A stretch of 64,000 nt of DNA. Source: Maribellus luteus. GTDB lineage: Bacteria > Bacteroidota > Bacteroidia > Bacteroidales > Prolixibacteraceae. The translations under genes and the position numbers were made by a program. The stretch covers positions 1-64,000 of the forward strand of contig NZ_QWGR01000004.1 in NCBI RefSeq assembly GCF_003576475.1, read 5' to 3'. A model generated the notes under the pieces. That model did no database searches, was not told the DNA's origin, and was given only the letters and a program-made list of their open reading frames with translations. Position 1 is the stretch's first letter. Every line of letters begins with the position of its first letter. Of the stretch, positions 45,926-54,900 are shown piece by piece.

Positions 45926-47314
45926 ATGAACCGGCAGAACAAAATCTCAGAAATCATAATAGCATTTATATCTCCTTTGTTGATGTTTGTTGCAATAACA
46001 ACTTTCGGAGAATCAAAAAAATCCAATACTGGTTGGAACGCTGGTATAGCAAGGGTTGCTATTACTCCTGAACAATCGATGTGGATGGCAGGATATGCTT
46101 CCAGGACAAAACCTGCCGAGAGCAAATTGCATGATTTGTGGGCAAAAGCACTGTTTTTGGAAGATTCAAAAGGAAATAAGTCTTTATTTATTACCTCCGA
46201 CCTGATTGGTTTTTCCAAAGTCCTTTCAGATAGCATACACGATGAATTAAAAGAAAAAATAGGATTGTCCCCTTCTCAAATAATTTTAAATAGTTCGCAT
46301 ACTCACTCCGGACCTGTCTTGGTTGATGATTTAAAGAATTATTATCCACTTGATGCTGTTCAAATAAAAAAAAGAGATGATTATTCTGCCTGGTTGGTTG
46401 AAAAAATAGTAAAAATAGCGTTGGAAGCAAAGCGTAATTTACAACCAGCGAATCTTTTTGCTCAAAATGGTGTTGTGCGTTTTCAGGTAAACCGAAGAAA
46501 CAACCAGGAGGCTAAAATCACAGAAATAACTGACCTTAAGGGGCCCAATGATTTTGCTGTTCCAGTGTTAAAAATTGAAGACAAAAGGGGGAGAATAAAA
46601 GCAATTGTTTTCGGTTATGCCTGTCATCCCACTGTCCTTAATGGATATCAGTGGTCGGGTGACTATCCCGGGTTTGCCCAGCTCGAACTCGAAAAAAAAT
46701 ACAAAGGAGCTACAGCTATGTTTTTCCAGGGAGCTGGGGCCGATCAAAATCCATTGCCCCGCCGTTCAATACCTCTTGCCAAACAGTACGGTAAAGAGTT
46801 GGCTGCCGCGGTTGAACGGGTCTTAGATGAAGAAATGCTTTCGCTTACACCTTGCCTGGAGACTGCTTGCTCCGAAGTAGACATTCAGTTTGTCAATGCT
46901 CCACCAACTAGAAAAGAGCTAGAACAAATAATCCAAAATAATTCCGGTTATCCAGACTATTTAAAACTCAATGCTCAATTTTTTCTTGAAAAATTAAAAA
47001 GAGGAGAAAAGTTGATGACTTCTTATCCTTACCCTATACACGTATGGAAATTGGGAGAACAACTCATTATTGCTTTGGGAGGAGAGTTGTTAACCGGCTA
47101 TGCTATAAAGCTTAAAAATGTTTATGGTAATAACATTTTTGTTTTAGGTTACAGCAATGATGTAATGGCTTATATTCCAACATCAGACGTACTAGCTGAA
47201 GGCGGTTATGAAGGGACACGATCTGCCTTATTTTCAACTCCGTGGTCATCAGACATTGAAGACGTTATCATAAATGAAATTTCACAATTGATTGATAAAA
47301 TAAAAGAGAGATGA
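45926..47314 (+). CDS. Neutral-ceramidase-like secreted protein, cluster 2 copy A
   Basis: A protein of about 462 residues with a signal region (hydrophobic residues 8-28) and the PF04734-type domain. Visible are GWNAGIARVAITPE, the HTHSGP histidine motif seen in true ceramidases, YACHPTVLNGYQWSGDYPGFA and FFQGAGADQNP. In real ceramidases that last loop reads about N-x-G-D-x-S-P-N with the catalytic serine; here no serine lies at that place. The ATG at 45926 is preferred to the upstream start at 45881. Its last four bases overlap the next start (ATGA), so translation is coupled. Confidence 0.78.
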   Translation: MNRQNKISEIIIAFISPLLMFVAITTFGESKKSNTGWNAGIARVAITPEQSMWMAGYASRTKPAESKLHDLWAKALFLEDSKGNKSLFITSDLIGFSKVLSDSIHDELKEKIGLSPSQIILNSSHTHSGPVLVDDLKNYYPLDAVQIKKRDDYSAWLVEKIVKIALEAKRNLQPANLFAQNGVVRFQVNRRNNQEAKITEITDLKGPNDFAVPVLKIEDKRGRIKAIVFGYACHPTVLNGYQWSGDYPGFAQLELEKKYKGATAMFFQGAGADQNPLPRRSIPLAKQYGKELAAAVERVLDEEMLSLTPCLETACSEVDIQFVNAPPTRKELEQIIQNNSGYPDYLKLNAQFFLEKLKRGEKLMTSYPYPIHVWKLGEQLIIALGGELLTGYAIKLKNVYGNNIFVLGYSNDVMAYIPTSDVLAEGGYEGTRSALFSTPWSSDIEDVIINEISQLIDKIKER

Positions 47315-48693
47315 AAAGTTCTAACAATAAACAAACGAGGCGTGAATTCATTAAAAAGAATTCTGTAATGGGCACGGGTGCATTGCTCGGATTGGGTGCA
47401 ATAAAGAGCTTGGAAGCTAAAACTACGGCAACAACGATCCCGGCATTACTGGGTGGTCACCCGGTTTTTCCTAGCTCCTCCTGGCCCTCTTGGCCTGTCT
47501 GGAACCCTCAGACTGACGAAAAGCAACTGCTAGAGGTTATGCGCAGCGGGGTATGGTCTCGTTCACATGTTGTTGATGAGTTTGAAAAGCAATGGGCAAA
47601 GACCATCGGAGCAAAACGTTGTCTGACAGTTGTAAATGGGACAAACGCTTTGAATACTTCCCTGGCTCAGCTTGAAATTGGATGGGGTGATGAGGTACTG
47701 GTTACACCTTATACATTTATTGCATCTGTATCAAGTATCTTGTTTAACGGGGCTATTCCGATTTTTGTTGATGTTGATCCTGAAACATTCCAGATGGATC
47801 CAGCCAAGATAGAAGAAAAAATAACTCCTCATACCAAAGCCATTATTCCGGTTCATATTTTGGGACTTCCATGCGACATGGAGGAGATTATGCAAATTGC
47901 AAAAAAACATAACTTATTGGTAGTTGAGGATGCCTGTCAGGGATGGCTGGCAGAGATAAACCACCAAAAAGTGGGCACTTTCGGTACTGCCGGGTGTTTT
48001 AGTTTTCAAAATTCAAAAAACATGGCTATTGGTGAAGGTGGGGCCATTGTCAGTAACGATGATACCTTTATGGACCGCTGTTATTCTTATCACAATTACG
48101 GAAACCCCTACGGTTCGGTTGCCGGAGAGATAGGCGCCGGCACTGTGATGGTTGGAACAAAGCTACGTCTTACAGAATATCAGGCAGCTATCGGCCTCGC
48201 CCAACTGAAACGCTTGGAAGAAGAAACTCAGACCCGTAATGTAAATGCAAGTTATTTAAAAGAAAACATAAAGGATATACCAGGCATAGAACCATACCGC
48301 TTGTACGATAACGTGACGCGTGCTGCGTTCCATCTTTTCCCTTTCCGCTATCAAAAAGATATGTTTAAAGGCCTATCTCGTGAAAAATTTTTGGAAGCAT
48401 TGCGGGCAGAAGGAGTCCCCTGTTCCGGGGGATACAAGGAGTTAAACAAGATGCCTTTCCTCGAAAATGCCTTCAACAGCCGTTTTTTCAAGAAATTTTA
48501 TCAGAAAGAACGATTAGATTATAATCGGTATACAGAGGAGAACATGTGTCCGCTAAACGAAAAACTCTGTAACGAACAGGCTGTATGGATTTCTCAAAAT
48601 GTTTTGCTCAGTTCAAAAAACGATATGGAAAACATCGCTTACGCCATTGAGAAAATAAGGAAAAACGCCGACCACATAAAGCAGAAAAATTAA
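47311..48693 (+). CDS. Tat-exported DegT/DnrJ/EryC1/StrS-family PLP aminotransferase (cluster 2)
   Basis: A 460-residue protein with a twin-arginine signal (TRREFIKK) followed by a small-residue stretch, then a full DegT-type PLP domain. NGTNALNTSLAQ, VEDACQGW and the PLP lysine K236 (CFSFQNSKNMAIGEGG) are present, and the lysine has the same residue number as in the cluster 1 paralogue. Both keep all cofactor-binding parts, so activity is likely. The acceptor or donor in the periplasm is unknown. Four-base overlap with the previous gene and a 5-bp gap to the next show a tight operon. Confidence 0.88.
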   Translation: MKSSNNKQTRREFIKKNSVMGTGALLGLGAIKSLEAKTTATTIPALLGGHPVFPSSSWPSWPVWNPQTDEKQLLEVMRSGVWSRSHVVDEFEKQWAKTIGAKRCLTVVNGTNALNTSLAQLEIGWGDEVLVTPYTFIASVSSILFNGAIPIFVDVDPETFQMDPAKIEEKITPHTKAIIPVHILGLPCDMEEIMQIAKKHNLLVVEDACQGWLAEINHQKVGTFGTAGCFSFQNSKNMAIGEGGAIVSNDDTFMDRCYSYHNYGNPYGSVAGEIGAGTVMVGTKLRLTEYQAAIGLAQLKRLEEETQTRNVNASYLKENIKDIPGIEPYRLYDNVTRAAFHLFPFRYQKDMFKGLSREKFLEALRAEGVPCSGGYKELNKMPFLENAFNSRFFKKFYQKERLDYNRYTEENMCPLNEKLCNEQAVWISQNVLLSSKNDMENIAYAIEKIRKNADHIKQKN

Positions 48694-48698
48694 CCATC

Positions 48699-50066
48699 AT
48701 GAAACGGACTATTCTTTTTATTGTTTACTCTTTATTGTTTACTCCATTTCTTCCACCGGCTTTAAGTCAGACCTCCAATTCAGGCTGGAAAGCGGGAGTA
48801 GCCAAAGTTAAAATTACACCGAAACAGGATATGTGGCTGGCAGGTTATGCTTCAAGAACCCATGCCTCAGAAGGGAAGCTGCATGAATTATGGGCAAAAG
48901 CATTGTTTCTGGAAGATGCCAGAGGCAACAACTCGTTACTGATCACAACCGACCTGCTTGGCTTTTCCAGAACAGTATCGAATCAAATACGCAATCGCCT
49001 GGAAAAGCAATGGGGTTTAACCCGTTCCCAAATAATACTGAATAGCTCGCATACTCATTCAGGACCTGTTATCACAAATGCCTTGAGTGCTATCTATCCA
49101 ATGGATGCAAAACAGGAAGAAAAAGTTGAAAACTACTCCTGGTGGTTGGTAGAACAGATAGCTGAATTAGTTGGAAAGGCTAAGCGCTCAAGGCAACCTG
49201 TAAATGTTTATGCCGGAAATGGTGTCGTAAGGTTTCAAGTAAATCGGAGGAACAATCAGGAGTCAGAAATAGCGAATCTAACTGATTTAACAGGCCCCAA
49301 TGATTATGCCGTACCTGTTTTAAAGATTGAAAATAAAAAGGGTAATCTGGAAGCAATTGTATTCGGATATGCCTGCCATCCAACAGTATTAAACGGTTAT
49401 AGATGGTCGGGGGATTATCCCGGTTTTGCCCAGCTAGAGCTCGAGAAACAATACAAAGGCACAACAGCTATGTTTTTCCAGGGAGCAGGTGCTGACCAGA
49501 ATCCAATGCCACGCCGCACGGTTCCCCTGGCCAAGCAGTACGGACAGGAACTTGCTGCTGCGGTGGAGCGTGTGCTGCATGAAGACATGCGTGTGCTCAG
49601 TCCGGCCATTAAAACAGCATACAACGAGATCGAGCTGGAATTCGACACTCCCCCCTCCAGGGAATACCTGCTTGCTTTCCGAGATAAAAACCAAGGATTC
49701 CTGAAAGTGTGGGCCGAAGATATGTTAGGGTTGATAAATACAGGAACTCCCTTCCCAACATCATACCCCTACCCTGTTCAGGTTTGGAAGCTGGGCGAGC
49801 AAACCATTGTTGCTCTGGGAGGTGAGTTGCTGGTCAACTACTCAGTTGGCCTGAAAAAAGTACTAGGTAATGAGCTGTTTGTAATGGGTTACTCAAACGA
49901 TGTGATGGCTTATATTCCTGGAGAGAAAGTTCTTTCGGAAGGGGGGTATGAAGGCGAATCATCCCAAATGGTTTACGGGATGCCATCTACCTGGGCCCCT
50001 GGTATTGAGAAAAAAGTAATTAATGAAGTATTAAAATTGGAACAACAAGTCAATAGCTCACAATAA
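48699..50066 (+). CDS. Neutral-ceramidase-like secreted protein, cluster 2 copy B
   Basis: A 455-residue protein with a signal peptide ending LSQ. It is closely similar to the gene at 45926 along its full length, sharing HTHSGP, YACHPTVLNGYRWSGDYPGFA and FFQGAGADQNPMPRR. The two probably arose by duplication on either side of the aminotransferase gene. It lacks the serine of the ceramidase loop as well. It has no fused hydrolase, unlike copy B of cluster 1. The two copies may act on different acyl or glycan forms. Confidence 0.8.
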   Translation: MKRTILFIVYSLLFTPFLPPALSQTSNSGWKAGVAKVKITPKQDMWLAGYASRTHASEGKLHELWAKALFLEDARGNNSLLITTDLLGFSRTVSNQIRNRLEKQWGLTRSQIILNSSHTHSGPVITNALSAIYPMDAKQEEKVENYSWWLVEQIAELVGKAKRSRQPVNVYAGNGVVRFQVNRRNNQESEIANLTDLTGPNDYAVPVLKIENKKGNLEAIVFGYACHPTVLNGYRWSGDYPGFAQLELEKQYKGTTAMFFQGAGADQNPMPRRTVPLAKQYGQELAAAVERVLHEDMRVLSPAIKTAYNEIELEFDTPPSREYLLAFRDKNQGFLKVWAEDMLGLINTGTPFPTSYPYPVQVWKLGEQTIVALGGELLVNYSVGLKKVLGNELFVMGYSNDVMAYIPGEKVLSEGGYEGESSQMVYGMPSTWAPGIEKKVINEVLKLEQQVNSSQ

Positions 50067-50178
50067 ATAGCTTACTCTAATCCCGAATGAAAAATACACA
50101 AGCATTCATAACTGCCTGGTATAGACCGCTACTAACCATTAACTAACAATGAAATTTTCATCTACTAATAAATAAAAT

Positions 50179-51561
50179 ATGAGACCTGTACTTTTACCTG
50201 CCCTATTGCTAGTAGTGCTTGGAGCAGGATGTATTAATTCAAATAAAAAAGAAAACATGAAACCAATCCAAAAAACAAAAGCGCCGCTGATCGCCAAACA
50301 TTACTATTCAGGATTTCCGTTGGCCCACGATACTTATAACACCATTACGGCCGCCAGTGACGGAAGGATATACTACTGCCTTTCCTCACAGTCTATAGAT
50401 ATCGGCGGACAGTATTACGTTTACGATCCAACTACTGATAAAATCGACCATTTGGGGGATATCACCGAACTTTGTGGTGAAGCCGGTTTGAAAACCATCT
50501 CGCAGGGAAAATCACATTGCAACTTCTACGAAAGTAAGGGAAAATTGTACATATCTACCCATGCCGGTTACTACCAAATGATCGATGGTATGGAGATGAT
50601 GGTACAGGATCCGCCAGAAGGTTACAAACTCTACCCGGGAGGACACATACTTTCGTACGACCTGGCATCGGGCAAATGGGAAGACCTGGCCACAGCCCCC
50701 GATGGCGAAGCCTTCGTGACCATGACCATGGACACTGAGCGTGGTCATATTTACGGCATTTCTTGGCCCTTCGGGTACTTCCTGCATTACGATGTGGCCA
50801 AGGACCAACTTAACAACCTGGGTAAATTTTCGGCCAATGGAGAAGCAGGCAAACCAGGAGAAGACTACCGTGTATTGTGCCGTTCTATGGTAGTTGATCC
50901 GCGCGATGGAACTGTTTATTTTTCCACTTCGGAAGGAGACATCCTCTACTACAACCCCGGGGGTGAGCAGCAAATCAAGAAACTGGAAGGCATCGACCTG
51001 AAGCTGGATTACTTTGGCAAGTACGATGCCACCCGTCCGGGCAGCATGCAATACAACTGGAGACGTATCGTATGGTACCCGCAGGAAAATGTAGCCTACG
51101 GGGTACATGGCAACTCGGGATACCTGTTCCGCTTCGATCCCAAAGTGCCCAAAATAGAGATTGTAGATCGTATCACCTCTGAACCATCGCGCAAGAGCGG
51201 TATGTTCGACCAGTTCAGCTATGGTTACCTGGGCTTCGACCTGGGACCCGACGGGCAAACCATCTACTACCTGACCGGCGGACCAATCTACATCGACGGC
51301 AAGCGTGTAAAAGGAGTTGACGAGATTGCCATGGGAGCAGCCAAAGGTCTGGAAAACCTTCACCTTATCACCTATCACATCCCAACAGCCACTTATACCG
51401 ACCACGGCCCCATCTTTTATGAAGACGGGAACCTGCCAACCTATGTGAATTCCATTACCGTTGGACAGGATGGCAAAGTGTATACTCTGGCCCGTTTCAT
51501 GCACGAGGGAAAAGAAATCGAAGACCTGGTAGTTATCCCCAATCCATTTCAACAAGAATGA
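50179..51561 (+). CDS. Beta-propeller lipoprotein (cluster 2)
   Basis: A 460-residue lipoprotein (lipobox near GAGC) made of repeated four-strand blades. Recurring elements are ITAASDGRIYYCLS, YVYDPTTDKIDHLGDI, MDTERGHIYGISWP and VDPRDGTVYFST. It does not match the Kelch pattern of the cluster 1 propeller, so the two ending genes are analogous rather than the same. The family has no settled function that I know; it may bind or process a glycan. It lies 112 bp after the last ceramidase-like gene. A 347-codon minus-strand frame opposite it is a shadow. Confidence 0.72.
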   Translation: MRPVLLPALLLVVLGAGCINSNKKENMKPIQKTKAPLIAKHYYSGFPLAHDTYNTITAASDGRIYYCLSSQSIDIGGQYYVYDPTTDKIDHLGDITELCGEAGLKTISQGKSHCNFYESKGKLYISTHAGYYQMIDGMEMMVQDPPEGYKLYPGGHILSYDLASGKWEDLATAPDGEAFVTMTMDTERGHIYGISWPFGYFLHYDVAKDQLNNLGKFSANGEAGKPGEDYRVLCRSMVVDPRDGTVYFSTSEGDILYYNPGGEQQIKKLEGIDLKLDYFGKYDATRPGSMQYNWRRIVWYPQENVAYGVHGNSGYLFRFDPKVPKIEIVDRITSEPSRKSGMFDQFSYGYLGFDLGPDGQTIYYLTGGPIYIDGKRVKGVDEIAMGAAKGLENLHLITYHIPTATYTDHGPIFYEDGNLPTYVNSITVGQDGKVYTLARFMHEGKEIEDLVVIPNPFQQE

Positions 51562-51765
51562 AAGATATTAATTACAGCAGACAGGCACAAAAAACACCTA
51601 CACCAATAAGTTATCTGATTAAAAGGAACATTGTATCTAAGGACATTTAAACAGTACAATAATAATTAAGTAACCAATAGACTATTCCCGTCTTAAATAC
51701 TCTGAGCTAGAATAAATTAAAGGTAATGTTTCTTCTCTCCTTATCAGGTATGCTCAACAAAAACA
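51562..51765. other. AT-rich intergenic stretch without visible genes
   Basis: This non-coding stretch follows the propeller gene and leads to the terminator at 51766. I see no open frame, tRNA or repeat. The rest of the gap to the giant minus-strand gene (51806-51923) is also empty. Confidence 0.4.
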
Positions 51766-51805
51766 AGACCTATTGATTACCAAATCAGTAGGTCTTATTT
51801 TTATA
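51766..51805 (+). terminator. Terminator at the end of cluster 2
   Basis: AAGACCTA (from 51766) pairs with TAGGTCTT (to 51795), and the inner bases nearly pair as TTGAT/ATCAG. A T-rich tail follows. It lies about 200 bp after the propeller gene, which may therefore have a long 3' untranslated region. Confidence 0.7.
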
Positions 51806-51923
51806 TTTCAGAGAAAGATCTGGATCGATAAGAATCTCTGTTATTTCCAAAATCCGCCATCTTGGAAGTACAAAGAACTAATGAAATGTCACTAAACCAA
51901 ATTTAATATACCATCCATTCCTC

Positions 51924-54900
51924 TTACGAAACACTCCGAAACAAGCTGCTATCCATAATCCGCATGGCGCCCGAGAAAAGAGCCAGAACACCGGTTAGGA
52001 TGCCGATTACTTTCTCGATGGAGGTTCCCTGCGAGATAAAGACAAAAGCGGCAAGCGGAATCAAAAGCAAGAGTATTAGGTAACGCGTATTTCTCCATTT
52101 GCCTTCTTTGCTTAACTTCTGTTCCAGCAGGGTCGTTTCGTCCGGGTCGACCGAGTATTTCAGAAAATACTGAAAGCCGGGAGTAAAGATGCTTGGGTAT
52201 GGCTCCAATTCGATCAATCCTTTTGATTTCAGCCGGTTGATCAGAAAGCGGTTTTTGAAGTTCAACATTCCATCGTCGGCCAGGTCAAACAAAATCAGTT
52301 TTTCCATGCGACTCAGGTTGTTCCAGATATAGCCGTAGTATAGCTTCATAATGTGCGCATCGGCCAAAATACGCGACTCTTCGTCGGCTTTCTCCTCTTC
52401 CGGGTGTAGTTTATCTAATTGACGCTCGATGGCAGTTTTGTCTACTGCCCCCGTAAACCGATAAAACCCGCTAAACAGCAGAGTTAGTTCATTCAGGTAG
52501 GTATCAATATGCAACTCTTCCTCTTCCGGAGGATTAAATTCCGAAATTTGTTCCATCAACTTTTCGCGGATCAGGTCCATATCGTAGGGCAACTCAAAAA
52601 TAATCCGGCAATTTTCGAGCGTCGCCAGCAATTTCAGTTTCGAAATGATCTGATCGGCTTTGTCCACCCTCAGTAAATATTCACCCAGGCCTTTCACCCA
52701 AACTGTTTTCCTTTTTTTGTCCGGGGTTCGGTCAATCGAATTTTTCTCGTCAAACACATCGTGCGCATCCACGTCAACTACCTTTCCGGGAACTGCTTCC
52801 CGGTAGTTTTCTCCTTTAAAAGCGATCAATAAAATCCGGTCAAAAGCATCGTTCTCAATCAACTGTTGCCAGGTTGGAGTATTGGGCAATTTCCACTTCC
52901 CAACAATCGTTCCGAGTACCAGTTCAGCAATATACTTGTAAGCATACCACAAAAGAACGCCCAGCAGCAGCGCCGGAATCAGTAACAGAACCACCCTTTT
53001 CAGAGCCTCCTGCACTAAACTGAAAAAACGGGTGGTTGATTTAACAACAACTGTTCCGTTGGCCGATGGCGCGGTATAAACAAGCGAATCATTTTTGATC
53101 CAGTCGTTGCCCAGATTGTGCTCTTGCAGAAGTGTCATCAAGTAATCGTCTTTGGTTAAAGGACTGCGCAATGCCCGGTAAAGGATATCAAAATTCTGGT
53201 TGCTGCAATAGTTTTCGGTCCCCATAAAGCCGTTTGCTAACCACGATTGGCCTCCATCCTTCTCCGGCTTCTCTGCCTTTTCTTGATGGTTTCGCGTCTC
53301 CAAACGAACCACCAGGTTGTCGATTCCACTTCCGTTAACCGGCTCCTGAAAGGCATCTTCCCGGGATTCAGAATGACTGTTATGCAACTGCAAATTGGCT
53401 TTGGCCACATGAATCATTTCCGCCTTTTCGGCCAATGTATTTTCCTGAAACTTTACTGAATAGTAGTAGCAAACAACCGGCACTACCGACAAATTCAACA
53501 ACCACAGAAACATATAAACCAAGTAGGCATTCCGTGCCCCCGTCATTTCAAGGTCCGATTTGTTTTCGGGGTTATGATTCTCCTTTGCCACAAAGCTATG
53601 CAGCATAAACAGCAAGGGGATAAAAACGCCAATCGTAATCAGGCTAAACAATAAACTTCCGGCTCCCAGCAAACTTAAAATCAGTATGGGCAGAAAGCTT
53701 AGACCAAGCAGTAAAACCAATGCGGCTTTTCGCTTTTCCTTCTTCAATACCAAATACGAACAAAGGGCTGCCAGACCAATAAAAACGATTTGACACAATA
53801 AAATGGCCACAGGTTTCTTCAGAAAGAACGATCCGGTAATTTGAAACACGATCAGCAACAGTAAAACCCACATTAGTTTTTGGTAAAGCCGTCCTTTTTG
53901 TTTGTTAAAAATCAGCCATTCGAACGACCAGTTTTTTGTTCTCATGAAACGCGAGTTGGTGCCCAGGCGTTGTATAACCTGCATCCCCATAACAATACAG
54001 AGAAATGTGAAAAGCAGGAAATAAAAAGTAAACAGATAAATGCGGGTATTTTTATTGTCTGTCATCTGAAGATCGATCAGGGTAACATGGTACAGCGGAA
54101 CTCCTTTTAACGGAACAATAAGTGCCAGCCACTGTCTTTCGTTGTAGGTTATCCGCGCACGTTCCACCGTTCGGTAGTCGATTCCCCCCGCCAAACGAGG
54201 CTGATAATTACTCTCCACCAGGAAATTCTCGTGCAGATTTTTTGCCTGGTTGGAATGAAACAACACCTCCCCTTTCCGGTCGATCACCATAAATGCCATG
54301 TCTTTCGGAAGCACCTGGTCGTAAAACGACGGCACATGCGAGGTAACGGCGAAATAATGCGCTTTGCCCTTCCCGGTCGAAACCGTTTTTTTCAACCGGA
54401 AAGAAAGAGCAGTTTCCTTAAAACCGGTATTGTACGATTTAATGGACTCAATAAAAAAGGCGTCGATATTCTCGTTTCTTTTATCCTTCCACGGCCAGCT
54501 CAGTCCAGAATCCTTCTTTAGGTTGGTGAAGTAATTCCGGTTGCTCAGATCGAGTTGCACCAGGTTCGAAAAAGCTGTGCGCGTAACTGCCTTTACCGCC
54601 ATCCCATCCTCATTCATAAAAATGATCTCGTTGAACGGGATGAAGTCGGCATAAATGCTGGTGTCTACTACGTAATAAAAGTCCGGATCTTCCAAGTAGC
54701 AATGCAAACTGTCGGAAGAAATATCTTTGTCCTGAATAATTTGTCCGGCCAGCGAAAACAAGTGCTGAAGATCGTTCTCGATGTTAGACGTGAGGCGCTT
54801 GGAAACATGCTCAATTCGTTTGTTTGCCTGGCTTCGGTCGATAAAATAGTATTTCATGGTACCGATAAAGAGCAGCACCAGAATGCTGGTTCCCAAAATC

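Noticed and set aside
50512-51555. A 347-codon minus-strand open frame
   Set aside because: It is antisense to the propeller lipoprotein, which has a lipobox and repeated blades.
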